64,000 nucleotides of DNA from Tridacna crocea (taxonomy: Eukaryota > Mollusca > Bivalvia > Cardiida > Cardiidae). Under the pieces are notes generated by a model, which worked only from the letters and a program-made list of their open reading frames with translations, was not told the origin of the DNA and ran no database searches. The translations under genes and the position numbers were made by a program. Within the stretch, counting starts at the first letter, position 1. The number at the start of each line of letters is the position of its first letter. The stretch covers positions 59,168,001-59,232,000 of the forward strand of contig OX031057.1 in the NCBI GenBank assembly GCA_943736015.1, written 5' to 3'. Below are positions 1-9,296 of the stretch, piece by piece.

Positions 1-27
1 TGTCCCGATATGTTCTGTGCAGTATTA

Positions 28-171
28 GTTGTATAGTCAGGTGTCAGGGGACTTGGAAACTTGTTCATGGCTTTTGTGAATCATGTCGCTCCAAGCCAAA
101 GGCGAGGTAGCAACATGATTAACCACAGTCGTGAACAAGCTTCCAAGTTCCCTGCCAACTGACCGTACAAC
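28..171. repeat. 144-bp hairpin repeat next to Family K body
   Basis: The outer arms GTTGTATAGTCAGG... and ...CTGACCGTACAAC pair over about 40 bp, and the interior (AATCATGTCGCT against AGCAACATGATT) pairs again. In the large units only the left arm survives, ahead of the Family K body (about 10155-10232, 25496-25571 and equivalents). Confidence 0.75.
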
Positions 172-175
172 AAAT

Positions 176-531
176 TTATTATACTGCAAAGTTTTATCCT
201 TTCAAAGCTCGTTAATCGAAATTTTCCTGTTTTATAATTTCACGAATCGAGTATGTTGACGAAATAGAAATTCCCTTCTGTGTGCCCCAATTCAATGAAA
301 ACTGACGTCACTGGAAACTGACGTCAATAAAATGTGCAGTTTGGTGCATAAATGTGCAGTGTAGTGATCGATCGACGCAGCCATTTTGGATGATGTATCG
401 CACGTGTAGTGATGTTTACGGGTCACTCAAAAGGGAAACTGGTTATACATGGTTTTTGCCAGGGAACAAGATATCATGTTCCCGGCATGTTAACCAATCA
501 GATCACGAGAAATTTCTTTGCAGTATAATAA
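176..531. mobile_element. Family K MITE (TTATTATACTGCAAAG ends)
   Basis: An approximately 356-bp element with terminal inverted repeats TTATTATACTGCAAAG and CTTTGCAGTATAATAA. It contains paired TGACGTCA words near 304-328. It is preceded by the hairpin at 28-171. The same hairpin arm plus body occurs in every large unit, so the two parts probably move or were copied together. Confidence 0.7.
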
Positions 532-539
532 TCTGATTT

Positions 540-1004
540 GATCTTTGCTAACAGCAATAGTCACTGTTTTTGCATTCAATGCTGCAAGGGTTATAAAACA
601 AAAGTTGAAGGCAGAAAGGGGGAGAGTGACGATGTCTGCGCATGTCATATTCTTCGAAGATTCGACTGTCTTATATTACGCATCACTAGCCATAAAAGCG
701 GGCAGACTGTAATATTACGCTCTCTAAAGTAGCAATGTAGAAAAGAGCTTTTATCAATAAGTTTGAGGAGAAATGAGACCTGCTTTAGCTCCAGATTTCT
801 CTAAACTTCTGATCACAGCTGAGTGAATTGCACGAAGTTGCGTTTTATTGAGTAAACGTTTATTTCAGTTTGAAATTCAAAGTAACGGTTGTCGCGTATG
901 AAAGTGGTTCGGTTCTGTACCCAGGATGCCCAAATTAGATAGATGAGTATTTATAGAATGCCATTTAGTGGGAGATAATGGGGAGAGTGAAAATAAAAGC
1001 TTAC
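540..1004. other. intron sequence 3' of the TSR exon
   Basis: No exon or repeat family was recognised here apart from short AT-rich stretches. A 64-codon plus-strand frame (538-732) has no supporting features. Confidence 0.5.
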
Positions 1005-1148
1005 AAGTAGAGCAGTTGTATGCTGTACAAGCTTCTATTTCAATATACGAATCACAGGTTCCGGATCTTGTACGTTGTCTCGTATTTGTGTCACAATCAC
1101 AGGGCAACCAGTTGCTCCAGCTTGAACAATATGGAGTTGTCATGTTAC
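1005..1148 (-). CDS. exon: thrombospondin type 1-like repeat (most C-terminal one in window)
   Basis: This is a 144-nt exon with phase 1 at both ends, the symmetric class usual for shuffled extracellular modules. Acceptor TTGTAACAG precedes it and donor T|GTAAGC follows. It encodes about 48 residues with the TSR signature CSSWSNWLPCDCDT, then RQRTR, GTCDS and EACTAYNCST, so the Trp, Arg ladder and six-Cys spacing resemble a divergent TSR. Two N-glycosylation sequons (NMT, NCS) are present. The split first codon joins the G left by the preceding TSR exon to give Gly. A 108-residue open frame covers the exon, but its outer parts are intron read-through. The continuation to the left lies outside the window. 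Confidence 0.75.
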
Positions 1149-1202
1149 CTGTTACAAGAAAAATCTTATAGAGAGAGAGAGAGAGAGAAAAAAAACCACT
1201 CA

Positions 1203-1505
1203 ACTCTTTACCAAATTACAAAATTTTGGACTGCTCCAAATTCAAAAGATTTACAGAAATTACAAAGAGTAATTTTGGCTTAATTCTTTCCTCCATATAT
1301 AATCGTTTTAAAACAATGAAGAAAAAAGCATTAGGAAAACATTGTGAGAAAAGGTGAAATTGCTCAAAATGAGCAATTTCACCTTTTCTCACAATGTTTT
1401 CTATGCAATTTATATCTTAAAACCCACTGGTTGCCACATTTCAGTGGTCGTCTGCAGCCTCTTTGAATTTGGGACGGTCTCAAAATGGTCGGTTAGGTAA
1501 TGGGT
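1203..1505. mobile_element. Family B palindromic MITE
   Basis: The ends ACTCTTTACC and GGTAATGGGT match the family. The core at 1335-1401 is a perfect 32-bp inverted repeat with a 3-bp loop (GAAAACATTGTGAGAAAAGG and its inverse). The flanks are decayed and TA is seen on one side only. Confidence 0.75.
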
Positions 1506-1691
1506 TAAATGATGGAATATCCTTTTGATAAAGTAGAAGACATAGTGGGAAAAGGAAAGAACTACGCTGGTTACAAGCTTTCCCTCTTTTTCCCTGTTTT
1601 TTATGGTTTCAAAAACCTGCACAGTAAAGTGGTAGTGCAATATGAATATTGAAATTCTTATGATATTCAGTATGAGGAGATATGATGAATT

Positions 1692-1942
1692 GGCTTGTCA
1701 CACGATAAAAGGGGCATTCCGACATTTGTCGGTTTGGATCAGCCTGTACAGTCCGCGCAGGCTAATCCAAGATGGCACTTTATGACTACATTAGAATTCG
1801 TGCTGCAGAAAGCTTGTGCAAAACAGAAGAATACACAGAAACGGAAAGTGTGATTTTGAATTAGCCAGTGCAGACTGCGCAGGCTGATCCGAGACGACAT
1901 TTTACGCAATTGTCCCAATGCCATTTTCGCATGTTGCAGGCC
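1692..1942. mobile_element. Family C MITE (GCAACACGCGAAAAGGGGCAT type), diverged
   Basis: An approximately 250-bp repeat with inverted ends (CACACGATAAAAGGGGCATT and inverse ending ATGTTGCAGGCC). It has two internal stem-loops built on CGCGCAGGCTAATCC-type words. This is one of the more diverged copies in the window. Confidence 0.7.
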
Positions 1943-2371
1943 ATTTCCTACTTTTCTTAGTTCCTTTGCATAAAGTTGAAAAAGTGAGGAAGCGTTTCAC
2001 AAGATTTGAGGCTAATCCAAATCATCTCTAATGTACCTAGATGCAAATATTTATTAAATTATCCAAAGATTATTATTTCGCTGAATAAACATTGTTGTTT
2101 TGGTTTCAGAGGGATAGAGCAGATCAAGATGGAACAACAACAAAAGTGCATGGGCTTATCTTGACCTACATTCTACCATACGTAGTATGTTCTGTGGTAT
2201 TCTGTATGAAAAGATGGTGGAAAAAGGTTTACATTTTTATACCCCCACAAAACAAATGTTTTAAGGGGGTATACTGAAATCAACCTGTCTGTTTGTGTGT
2301 CTGTCCATGTGCGTACAAAATACATGTACTAGTAATTGTCTGTTTCTATCAAAGCGCTGGCGGGGTTATTA
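1943..2371. other. intron between the two TSR exons
   Basis: Nothing recognised. A 61-codon plus-strand frame at 2092-2277 has no domain or splice context. Confidence 0.5.
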
Positions 2372-2594
2372 ACCCTTTACTCCATAGATACTCATTTCTA
2401 CGCACCGCTTGTAGGAGCCTTTGGAAAACATTGTGGCAAAAGGTGAAATTGCTCGTGACGAGCAATTTCACCTTTTGTCACAATGTTTTCTATGCTATCA
2501 AAAGGTGTCATATACACATAAGAAATTACTTCATCCTTGCTGTTATTTAAGGCCAATTAGTGATACCATAGAAATGCCTTATGAGGTAAAGGGT
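2372..2594. mobile_element. Family B palindromic MITE with TA flanks
   Basis: A 223-bp element with ends ACCCTTTACT and GGTAAAGGGT and TA on both sides. The core hairpin at 2424-2490 has 32-bp arms with one mismatch and a 3-bp loop. Confidence 0.8.
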
Positions 2595-2926
2595 TAAGTC
2601 ACATTCAGTGACAGCTCTAGCGTTGCTTTGATAGAGTACAAGACATTGTGGGTAAAGACAAAATACTGTCTACAAGTATTTTCTCCTTTTGCTACAGTGG
2701 TGTCAAAACAGATGCTTCTCAGAGTCATTAAAACTGCTGACTGTGTGGTAATGAGTAAACAAGTAGGCTTCTCCGTCCGGCCTTAGTGTAGATGGTTCCG
2801 TAGGTTTTCACACTCAGCATGGGTACAAAACTGTAACTTAAATTGTGAGAACATGTTATAAGCACTGTAAAAGTTAATGATATAAAAGAGAAGTAGTAGC
2901 AACAAAAAAAAAAAATGAGAACTAAC

Positions 2927-3073
2927 CACAACATTCCCCGCATTCTTCAGTTTCTGTCTCATAACTGGGACAAGACACAGATGGTCCAGTCACAAGATTC
3001 CTATATCTATTTCTCCATCCACTGCAGGTTGCTGAGCAACTGGTCCAGGGACCCCAAGTATCATACACACAGT
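2927..3073 (-). CDS. exon: thrombospondin type 1 repeat
   Basis: This is a 147-nt phase 1-1 exon of 49 codons, with acceptor CTATTTTTAG and donor G|GTTAGT. The translation begins DCVYDTWGPWTSCSATC, a canonical TSR start (W-x-x-W-x-x-C-x-x-x-C), continues with GWRNRYR (Arg layer), and ends with SCPSYETETEECGECC. TSRs are about 50-60 residues long and occur in secreted or matrix proteins, where they often carry C-mannosyl Trp. Here they follow a VWC-like domain, an order also known from SCO-spondin-type and mucin-like invertebrate proteins. The exon is too short to stand out as a long open frame and was found from its motif and splice borders. Confidence 0.85.
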
Positions 3074-3182
3074 CTAAAAATAGAGTTTATACAATGAGCC
3101 TGTCAAATGAAAGTTTAGTGCTTATCTTCTTACGAACATGCACATACAAGAAATGCACAGCTGAAATATAAACTGCATCTGG

Positions 3183-3268
3183 CGGGATTCGAACCTATGC
3201 GGAAAAATATTCTCGTTTTTGGAGGTTTAAAAAAAAAACATAACAACTGCGCTAAAGAGATATCTCCC
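3183..3268 (-). repeat. tRNA-like relic with A/B boxes
   Basis: On the minus strand TTAGCGCAGTTG (box A-like, ending 3255) precedes GGTTCGAATCCC (perfect box B, 3184-3195). The gap of about 60 bp is stretched by an A/T run near 3230-3238. The stems are incomplete, so this is a tRNA pseudogene or SINE head rather than a tRNA. Confidence 0.45.
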
Positions 3269-3348
3269 TAACACAGTTGTTAGGTATTATATCCAAATCG
3301 AAGCGAAGCCATGCATGACGGAGTGGTCTCCCGTAACAATTTGCATGA

Positions 3349-3623
3349 ACTCTTTACCAAACCACAAACTTTAAACTTGTCCAAATTCAAAGCATTTTCA
3401 GACGACACAATAAGTGTGACTCAAAAGTTTAACCTTGACTTTGGAAGAGTAGAAAACATTGTGGGAAAAGGAGAAAATGCTGGGTTAACCAGCATTTTCT
3501 CCTTTTTCCACAATGTTTTCTACCCTTCACAAAACAATTTTCAAAGTTCAGTCACTTTTATCCTATCGTCTGCAAATGCTTTCAAGTTGGACAAACCTTA
3601 AATTTTGCCGTTTGGTAATGCAT
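3349..3623. mobile_element. Family B MITE, full-length palindrome form
   Basis: Both halves of this 275-bp copy are mutually inverted over most of their length (about 135 bp per arm). The core is GAAAACATTGTGGGAAAAGG facing its inverse around 3496. It overlaps a chance 96-codon open frame on the plus strand, which is not taken as a gene. Confidence 0.75.
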
Positions 3624-3645
3624 TAATGACATCTTACTTTCTTTA

Positions 3646-3765
3646 TTAACCCATAGGCCACTGGGCACGACTCACTGACCTTTTGTGGACAGTGTAGATC
3701 AAGATCAGACAGCACAAAACGTGCAGTCTGATCTGTGATCTACATTGTCCACTAGGGACACTTTT
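3646..3765. mobile_element. Family D hairpin repeat
   Basis: An approximately 120-bp repeat with a palindromic core at 3685-3752 (GTGGACAGTGTAGATCAAGA facing its inverse, loop AAAAC). Confidence 0.7.
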
Positions 3766-3869
3766 TTCCCTTTAAAAGATAACTTTGAAATAGCCAGATT
3801 TTCGTTTTTATAAGCAGCTTAAATTCCAAGACATGTAGGCCTAATCTTTTTATTTAACTGTTTATTAAA

Positions 3870-4070
3870 CGATGAAATCTGGACTCGACCAAACTGAAAA
3901 CATCTGCAGACGACAAAATAAATTTGGTTCAAGTAATGATTTCTGTCTCTGATAGTGCAGAGAACATTTTTGGAAAAAAGACGAAAATGCGGTTTACCAG
4001 TAGTCTCCTTTTTCTACAATGTTTTTCAAAAGCCTTCTTTGCAGGGTTATGAAACTGTATGGTAAAGGGT
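3870..4070. mobile_element. Family B MITE, decayed copy
   Basis: A degenerate core (GAACATTTTTGGAAAAAAG near 3961) and the right end GGTAAAGGGT identify the family. The left end is not recognisable. It lies just downstream of the 47-nt exon in gene orientation. Confidence 0.55.
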
Positions 4071-4120
4071 AGACTGATGAAGTGGAATTATTAAATTGAA
4101 ATTTTAATGTGTTTACTTAC

Positions 4121-4167
4121 CGCATGGCACTTTATCTGCACAGTTCAACTCATAGTCTTCGCACACA
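4121..4167 (-). CDS. 47-nt exon: C-terminal piece of VWC-like Cys domain
   Basis: This very short exon has a strong acceptor (CTTTACAG) and a consensus donor (G|GTAAGT). It enters in phase 2 and leaves in phase 1. The first T completes the TG left by the long mucin exon to make a Cys codon, and the exon then reads VCEDYELNCADKVPC. The final G joins the next exon to give Asp, so the spliced protein has C-x-x-C-x-C, then ELNC and VPC, then DC and the TSR start. That is the second half of a VWC-like module. The exact fit to its neighbours at both borders is the main evidence, as a 47-nt open stretch alone means little. Confidence 0.77.
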
Positions 4168-4192
4168 CTGTAAAGTAGAATTCACCCATCTT

Positions 4193-4318
4193 AACCCTTT
4201 GGCTTCTTAGCGCAACTAGCTGACCTTTTGCGGGCAGTGCAGATCAAGATCAGACTGCACAGAACGTGCAGTCTGATCTTGGATCTACACTGCCCGATAG
4301 GGAGATATCCCCAAAACC
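4193..4318. mobile_element. Family D hairpin repeat
   Basis: The core at about 4230-4296 pairs CGGGCAGTGCAGATC and CAGACTGCAC with their inverses. It begins 26 bp from the acceptor side of the 47-nt exon. Confidence 0.72.
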
Positions 4319-4342
4319 ATAACTTCGAAATACCAATATTTA

Positions 4343-4564
4343 ATACTTACCAAACAACAAAATTTTAGACCTATCCAAATTGGAAGCGTATGCAGATGAC
4401 AAAATTAATGTGACTCAAGAATAGAAATTTGTTACGAAGAGGGAAGAAAACATTGTGGGAAAAGGAGAAAATGCTGGTTACCAGCATTTTCTCCTTTTCC
4501 AACAATGTTTTCAGAAGGCATCTTTCTCAGGGTCGTGAAAACCAGGGATTGTTTGGGAAAGGGT
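4343..4564. mobile_element. Family B palindromic MITE with TA flanks
   Basis: A 222-bp element with TA on both sides. Its core near 4446-4513 is an inverted repeat of GAAAACATTGTGGGAAAAGG with one mismatch. The right end is GGAAAGGGT. Confidence 0.8.
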
Positions 4565-4828
4565 TAAGTTATTAATATAGAACTGATAATTTGATTTCAG
4601 TTATTTTGCAGTATAAAGGTTAAATATTGTAATTTATTATATACCTAGCAGTGAAATCCTGGAATTTCCCAGTGTAATAAATTTTGATACCATCACTAGT
4701 GACGTTATCAACTTTCACTTTCACTTCCTGACGTAATTTGGGAACTACGTTTTTTTTTCGACTACATTTTTTTCGACTTTCAAACGCAAAATTACAAATA
4801 TTGATGTTAATAAGGTATATAATAAATA

Positions 4829-4984
4829 GAATAATCAACTGGTTGTATTTGATATGAAAAATATCTCACTCGGACGCGTCGTAAGGCGTTAAAAAAACTC
4901 GTGCTGCGCACTCGTTTTTTCAACGCCTAACAACGCATCCTCGTGAGATATTTTTCATATCAAAAACAACCAGTTGATTATCCT
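4829..4984. mobile_element. Family F hairpin (GATAATCAACTGG ends)
   Basis: A 156-bp inverted repeat with arms containing ATGAAAAATATCTCACTCGG and GGCGTTAAAAAAACTCG around a TGCTGCGCA centre. The adjoining segment 4625-4828 is also repeated (see 14225-14540), so the mobile unit may be larger. The 72-codon open frame across it is not taken as a gene. Confidence 0.75.
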
Positions 4985-5334
4985 CTATATCACAAACCTA
5001 TATTGGTCAAATCTGTCAAAAAAGGGGTTTAAATGCATTTGCTAAAAGTGTTAACTCATGCAGGCTGCCTTGATCAAAACTTGGCTTGGGTCAATTCCGG
5101 GCATATCATAGGACCAGCCTTCCTCATGACCAATTGTTGTAGAGAATGGATTTTGTGAGCCAATAATACTGTGATGAATTACTTGACATCATGCTACATG
5201 TTGGTGCATTAAACCCCATATTCCCAGAATATAGCTCATATATATAATTCTCTAATCCTGCTAAATAACTTAAAGCGAAATTTTCAGTTCTATACTAAAA
5301 CCTCAAATATAGCTGTTTCAGAGGTACTTTGTTG
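4985..5334. other. intron between mucin/VWC exon and 47-nt exon
   Basis: AT-rich and non-repetitive at this scale. No feature seen. Confidence 0.5.
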
Positions 5335-5455
5335 GGAATGATACCTCCCTATCGGACAGTGTAGATCCAAGATCAGATTGCACGGTCTGTGCAGTCTGAT
5401 CTTGATCTACACTGTCCGCAAAATGTCACTGATTCACGCATAGAAGTCTAAAGGC
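5335..5455. mobile_element. Family D hairpin repeat, inverted orientation
   Basis: The core at 5353-5418 (CGGACAGTGTAGATCCAAGA facing its inverse) is the same family in the opposite orientation to the other two copies. Confidence 0.72.
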
Positions 5456-5528
5456 TAAGTACACACATGAAATCTCTGATAACTTGCTCTCTATAGGCAT
5501 AAAGTCGGGAGGATGGCAGGAGGTAAAG

Positions 5529-6045
5529 CATCTTTGCAAGCCAAGGGTGATGATCCAGTACGCTACTCTACCCTTGGCAGATCGAGCTTGATTTCGACAT
5601 TCCAGCGATACGCATTTTCATTGGTTGCAGCTACCTCTAGCAGCACCAATCAAATCGCTCGTAGCATTCATTTTTGATAAAAATAGAACAAGGTCGTGAC
5701 CTTTCGAATAAATGTAAAAGTTAAACATAGATACCTCCGTGGATATGTGTAGGATTTGTAATGATTTATTACCTAAAAACATCAAATATCGGAGGTTTTT
5801 GGCTATTAGAGCACCTGACGATGGAATGTCGGAGTACGTTTGTGCTTATTGCTTCATTTTGAATTATTGTATTCGTAAGCGGTTTGTAAAACGATATTTC
5901 ATTGGACATCAGAAATGTGACGTAAAGGGGGATAGTGATATTCTCAGCATCCAATAGAGGGCGCATCGTGGGAATCTCGAAATATTGGGCTGGATCCGCC
6001 AAGGTAAGATCCAAGTAGTGATCGTAACCTTGGCTCGCGAAGATG
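5529..6045. mobile_element. Family E MITE (CATCTTCGCRAGCCAAGGT ends)
   Basis: A 517-bp element with inverted ends CATCTTTGCAAGCCAAGG and ACCTTGGCTCGCGAAGATG, plus GATCC-AGTAGTGATCGTAA-type subterminal repeats. A 72-codon plus-strand frame inside (MDMCRICNDLL...) shows two Cys pairs but is unsupported by related copies. Confidence 0.75.
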
Positions 6046-6241
6046 GAGGTTAAGTTGGACCATTTGTAAACTATTTTTCTTATTTTAATTTTTACGGTGC
6101 TGGACTATTTTCTTTTAATGATATAACACAACAGTGTGAAACTGGTAGGAGAAATACCCTTTGTCCTGGTTGTAAATTTTCCAGTATTCTTTCTCTAGTT
6201 TGAAAGTTAAACGTGTCATGAGTAAAGTTTTTATTTAATTA

Positions 6242-6507
6242 CATATGAGCCATGCTCTGGCAAGAGGGCCCTAAATGCATCAACATGATTCTTGATACCA
6301 GCCCAAGTCATCACATAATTCTGGATCCATAATAGTCACTTTTTAAATAACCGACTTCTTCATGTGGTAGATTTTGACAAAGAGAAAATTGACCGATATC
6401 GAAAATGTTTCGGCCCAGGTTAGCCTGCGCGGATTGTGCAGGCTGACCTGGGTCGATACTTTTTGCATATGCATTAAATCCCCTTTTCACAGAGCATGGT
6501 TCATATG
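6242..6507. mobile_element. Family H MITE (CATATGARCCATGCTCTG ends)
   Basis: A 266-bp element with inverted ends CATATGAGCCATGCTCTGG and CAGAGCATGGTTCATATG. It has a central palindrome near 6412-6460 (CCCAGGTTAGCCTGCGCGGA against its inverse). Confidence 0.72.
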
Positions 6508-6518
6508 TTAACAAAAGG

Positions 6519-6604
6519 ATATCGTCGGTTTATTTCCAAAACCTCGTAACTACAGCTTGTTACAAGCTTTAGTTACAAGGTTTTGGAAGTAAACTGACGA
6601 TATA
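6519..6604. repeat. inverted repeat next to mucin/VWC donor
   Basis: ATATCGTCGGTTTATTTCCA faces an imperfect inverse ending GACGATAT, with arms of about 34 bp and a loop containing CTTGTTACAAG. A short ATGTTTCAA tandem follows at 6651-6681. It is in the intron downstream of the donor at 6775. Confidence 0.75.
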
Positions 6605-6775
6605 TAGGTAAAGATTTAGCCAAATCTGTACAGTTTTAGCATTGAAAGGGAATGTTTCAAGATGTTTCAAAATGTTTCAAGAATCAAAATAGAACCCATG
6701 TGCTCTATCCTCAAGCTAACGAGTGTGCTTTCCTCGTTTAAATACCAAATTAAGGTATATCGGATATATCTTTAC

Positions 6776-8504
6776 CATGTTTGACAGCCATTCACGATGA
6801 TCTCAACTCCAGGTTGAACTGAATCACCGTTTCGAATTTTTTCTCCTTCAGACGAAAGACCTGGGATTCCGTCTTTCTCTATATAACCAATTACAGCCTC
6901 CTCGTCATATCCAGTTATATCAACAATGCAAACTGGTGTAGTTGTTATGGTTGAAAAGGTTGACGTTCCTGTATAAGCAGAGCTAGAGACAGATGCTGTT
7001 GTAGTTGGAGTTGATGAACTTGATAATGTTTGGTTTGTGGAAACTGTAGTGGGTACGGTGGTGGTGTATGGTGTGGTCAATGTGGTTGTTGGTGCAGTGG
7101 TATACGGTGTGGTTACTATCGTTGTAGAAGAACTAATGTAGGATGTGGTTGCAATTGTTGAAGAAAAACTTGTATAGGGAGTACTCAATGTTGTTTGTGA
7201 TGTGGTATTAAACGGAGTAGTCACTGTAGTTGATGGTGTAGCTGTTGACGATGTTGTCACTGTAGTTGGAGATGTAATTATTGATGGTGTTGTTGTCCCT
7301 GTTGTTAATGATGTAGTTGGAGATGAAGCTGTTGACAGCGTTGTAGCTGTTGTCGGAGATGTAGCTGTTGACGGTGTGGTCGCTGTTGTCGGTGACGTAG
7401 CTGTTGACGCTGTTGTCGGAGACGTAGCTGTTGTCGCTGTTGTCGGAGACGTACCTGTTGACGCTGTGGTCGGTGACGTAGCTGTTGACGCTGTTGTCGG
7501 TGACGTAGCTGTTGTCGCTGTTGTCGGAGACGTAGCTGTTGATGCTGTTGACGCTGTTGACGCTGTTGTCGGAGATGTCGCTGTTGACGCAGTTGTCGGT
7601 GATGTAACTGTTGATGCTGTTGACGCTGTTGTCGGTGATGAAACTGTTGACGGTGTTGTTGCTGTCGTCGGAGATGTAGCTGTTGATGCTGTTGACGCTG
7701 TCGTCGGAGATGTCGCTGTTGACGCTGTCGTCGGTGATGTCGCTGTTGACGCTGTTGTTGCTGTTGTCGGTGATGAAACTGTTGACGATGTTGTTGCTGT
7801 TGTCGGTGATGTAGCTGTTGATGCTGTTGACGCTGTTGTCGGAGATGTCGCTGTTGACGCTGTTGTTGATGTTGTCGGTGATGAAACTGTTGACGGTGTC
7901 GTCGGAGACGTAGCTGTTGTCGCTGTCGTCGGAGACGTAGCCGTTGAGGGTGTCGTCGGTGACGTAGCCGTTGAGGGTGTCGTCGGTGACGTAGCCGTTG
8001 ACGCTGTCGTCGGAGATGTAACTGTTGACACTGTTGACGCTGTCGTCGGAGATGTAGCCGTTGAGGGTGTCGTCGGTGATGTAGCCGTTGACGGTGTCGT
8101 CGGTGATGTAGCCGTTGACGGTGTCGTCGGTGATGTAGCTGTTGACACTGTTGACGCTGTCGTCGGTGATGTAAATGTTGTCACTGTTGACGCTGTCGTC
8201 GGAGACGTAGCTGTCGACGCTGTCGTCGGAGACGTAGCTGATGTCGCTGACGTCGGAGATGTAGCTGTAGACGCTGTTGTCGCCGTTGTCGGAGACGTAG
8301 CTGTCGTCGCTGTCGTCGGTGACGTAGCTGTTGACGCTGTCGTCGGAGACGTAGCTGTTGTCGCTGACGTCGGAGATGTAGCTGTTGACGCTGTTGTCGC
8401 CGTTGTTGGAGATGTAGCTGTTGACACTGTTGTCGCTGTTGACGGTGTTGTCGCCGTTGTCGGTGATGTAGCTGTTGACGCTGTCGTCGCCGCTGTTGTA
8501 ATTT
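6776..8504 (-). CDS. exon: long Thr/Ser/Pro mucin domain followed by VWC-like domain start
   Basis: This 1,729-nt exon enters in phase 1 (acceptor ACTTAACAG) and leaves in phase 2 (TG|GTAAAG). About 520 residues are nearly all Thr, Ser, Ala, Pro and Val in 9-, 12- and 15-residue periods such as ATSPTTAST and TATSPTTATTAS, which are dense O-glycosylation sequence. The repeat then decays into less regular Thr-rich sequence (around 6950-7260). A non-repetitive tail follows, starting TPVCIVDITGYDEEAVIGY, with IRNGDSVQPG and VNGCQT, which is the N-terminal half of a VWC-like domain completed by the 47-nt exon. The only visible stop (6772-6774) lies in the intron after the donor. Its acceptor region resembles those of the four downstream mucin exons, but its 3' part is unrelated to theirs. 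Confidence 0.85.
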
Positions 8505-8942
8505 CTGTTAAGTATGAAATGTCAAATTGTTCTCATGAGCCGAATGACAAGTTCTATTCTTATCTTTGCATAGTTGCTTTAACTATTTGAAATTAAATTG
8601 GACATACACGACTTCATACCTTACAAATAAATGAACAGCTGAAGATTTGCTGCAAAAGTTTTAGCAGAAAAGGAATCATTGCTTTTGTTGCTTTGTTTTT
8701 TTTTCTAAATCGGACAAATATCCAAGAATATTAGTATTTGTAAGGAATTTCAGCGGGAAAATAGTTGAAGAATTAGGTTACATTTTCGATTTTGGCTGCA
8801 GGTAATGTAATTGTAATGTTGATTTTGTAAAAGCTCTATGAACCTTTTTGTACTGCCACTACCACTTTTAACCCTTGACCACAAAACCATGCGTTTTAAC
8901 TCTGACAACGAAAGAGGAGAAAATGCCGATGAACTGTATTTT

Positions 8943-9296
8943 CCCTTTTCTAGCTATCTTTTCAACCCTCTCACACACAGGTCTCGACATGTGACCAACA
9001 TTTGATTTTTCGTCTTTAGATACTGTCAATTTGGACGTGTCTAAAATTTTGCCGTATTTTCCCTTTTCTAGCTATCTTTTCAACCCTCTCACACACAGGT
9101 CTCGACATTTGACCAACATTTGATTTTTCATCTATAAATACTCTCAATTTGGACGAGTCTAAAATTTTGCCGTATTTTCCCTTTTCTAGCTATGTTTTCA
9201 ACCCTCTCACACACAGGTCTCGACATTTGACCAACATTTGATTTTTCATCTATAAATACTCTCAATTTGGACCAGTCTAAAGTTTTGCCGTCTGTT
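8943..9296. repeat. 118-bp tandem repeat, three copies
   Basis: Copies start at 8943, 9061 and 9179 with the word CCCTTTTCTAGCTATSTTTT. Units 2 to 4 have a single copy here, interrupted by a Family B MITE. Confidence 0.85.

Noticed and set aside
877..1203. 108-codon minus-strand frame taken as a whole gene
   Set aside because: Only 1005-1148 is coding by splice borders and TSR motif; the ends read through intron.
5739..5957. Plus-strand 72-codon frame with CxxC pairs (possible zinc finger)
   Set aside because: It lies wholly inside a Family E MITE, and the related copies at 15274-16047 do not preserve the frame or the Cys residues.
7202..8590. 462-codon plus-strand open frame (VVGDVAVDAVV repeats)
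   Set aside because: It is the antisense reading of the mucin minisatellite. The minus strand has a flanking acceptor, donor, VWC tail and phase-compatible neighbours; the plus strand has none.
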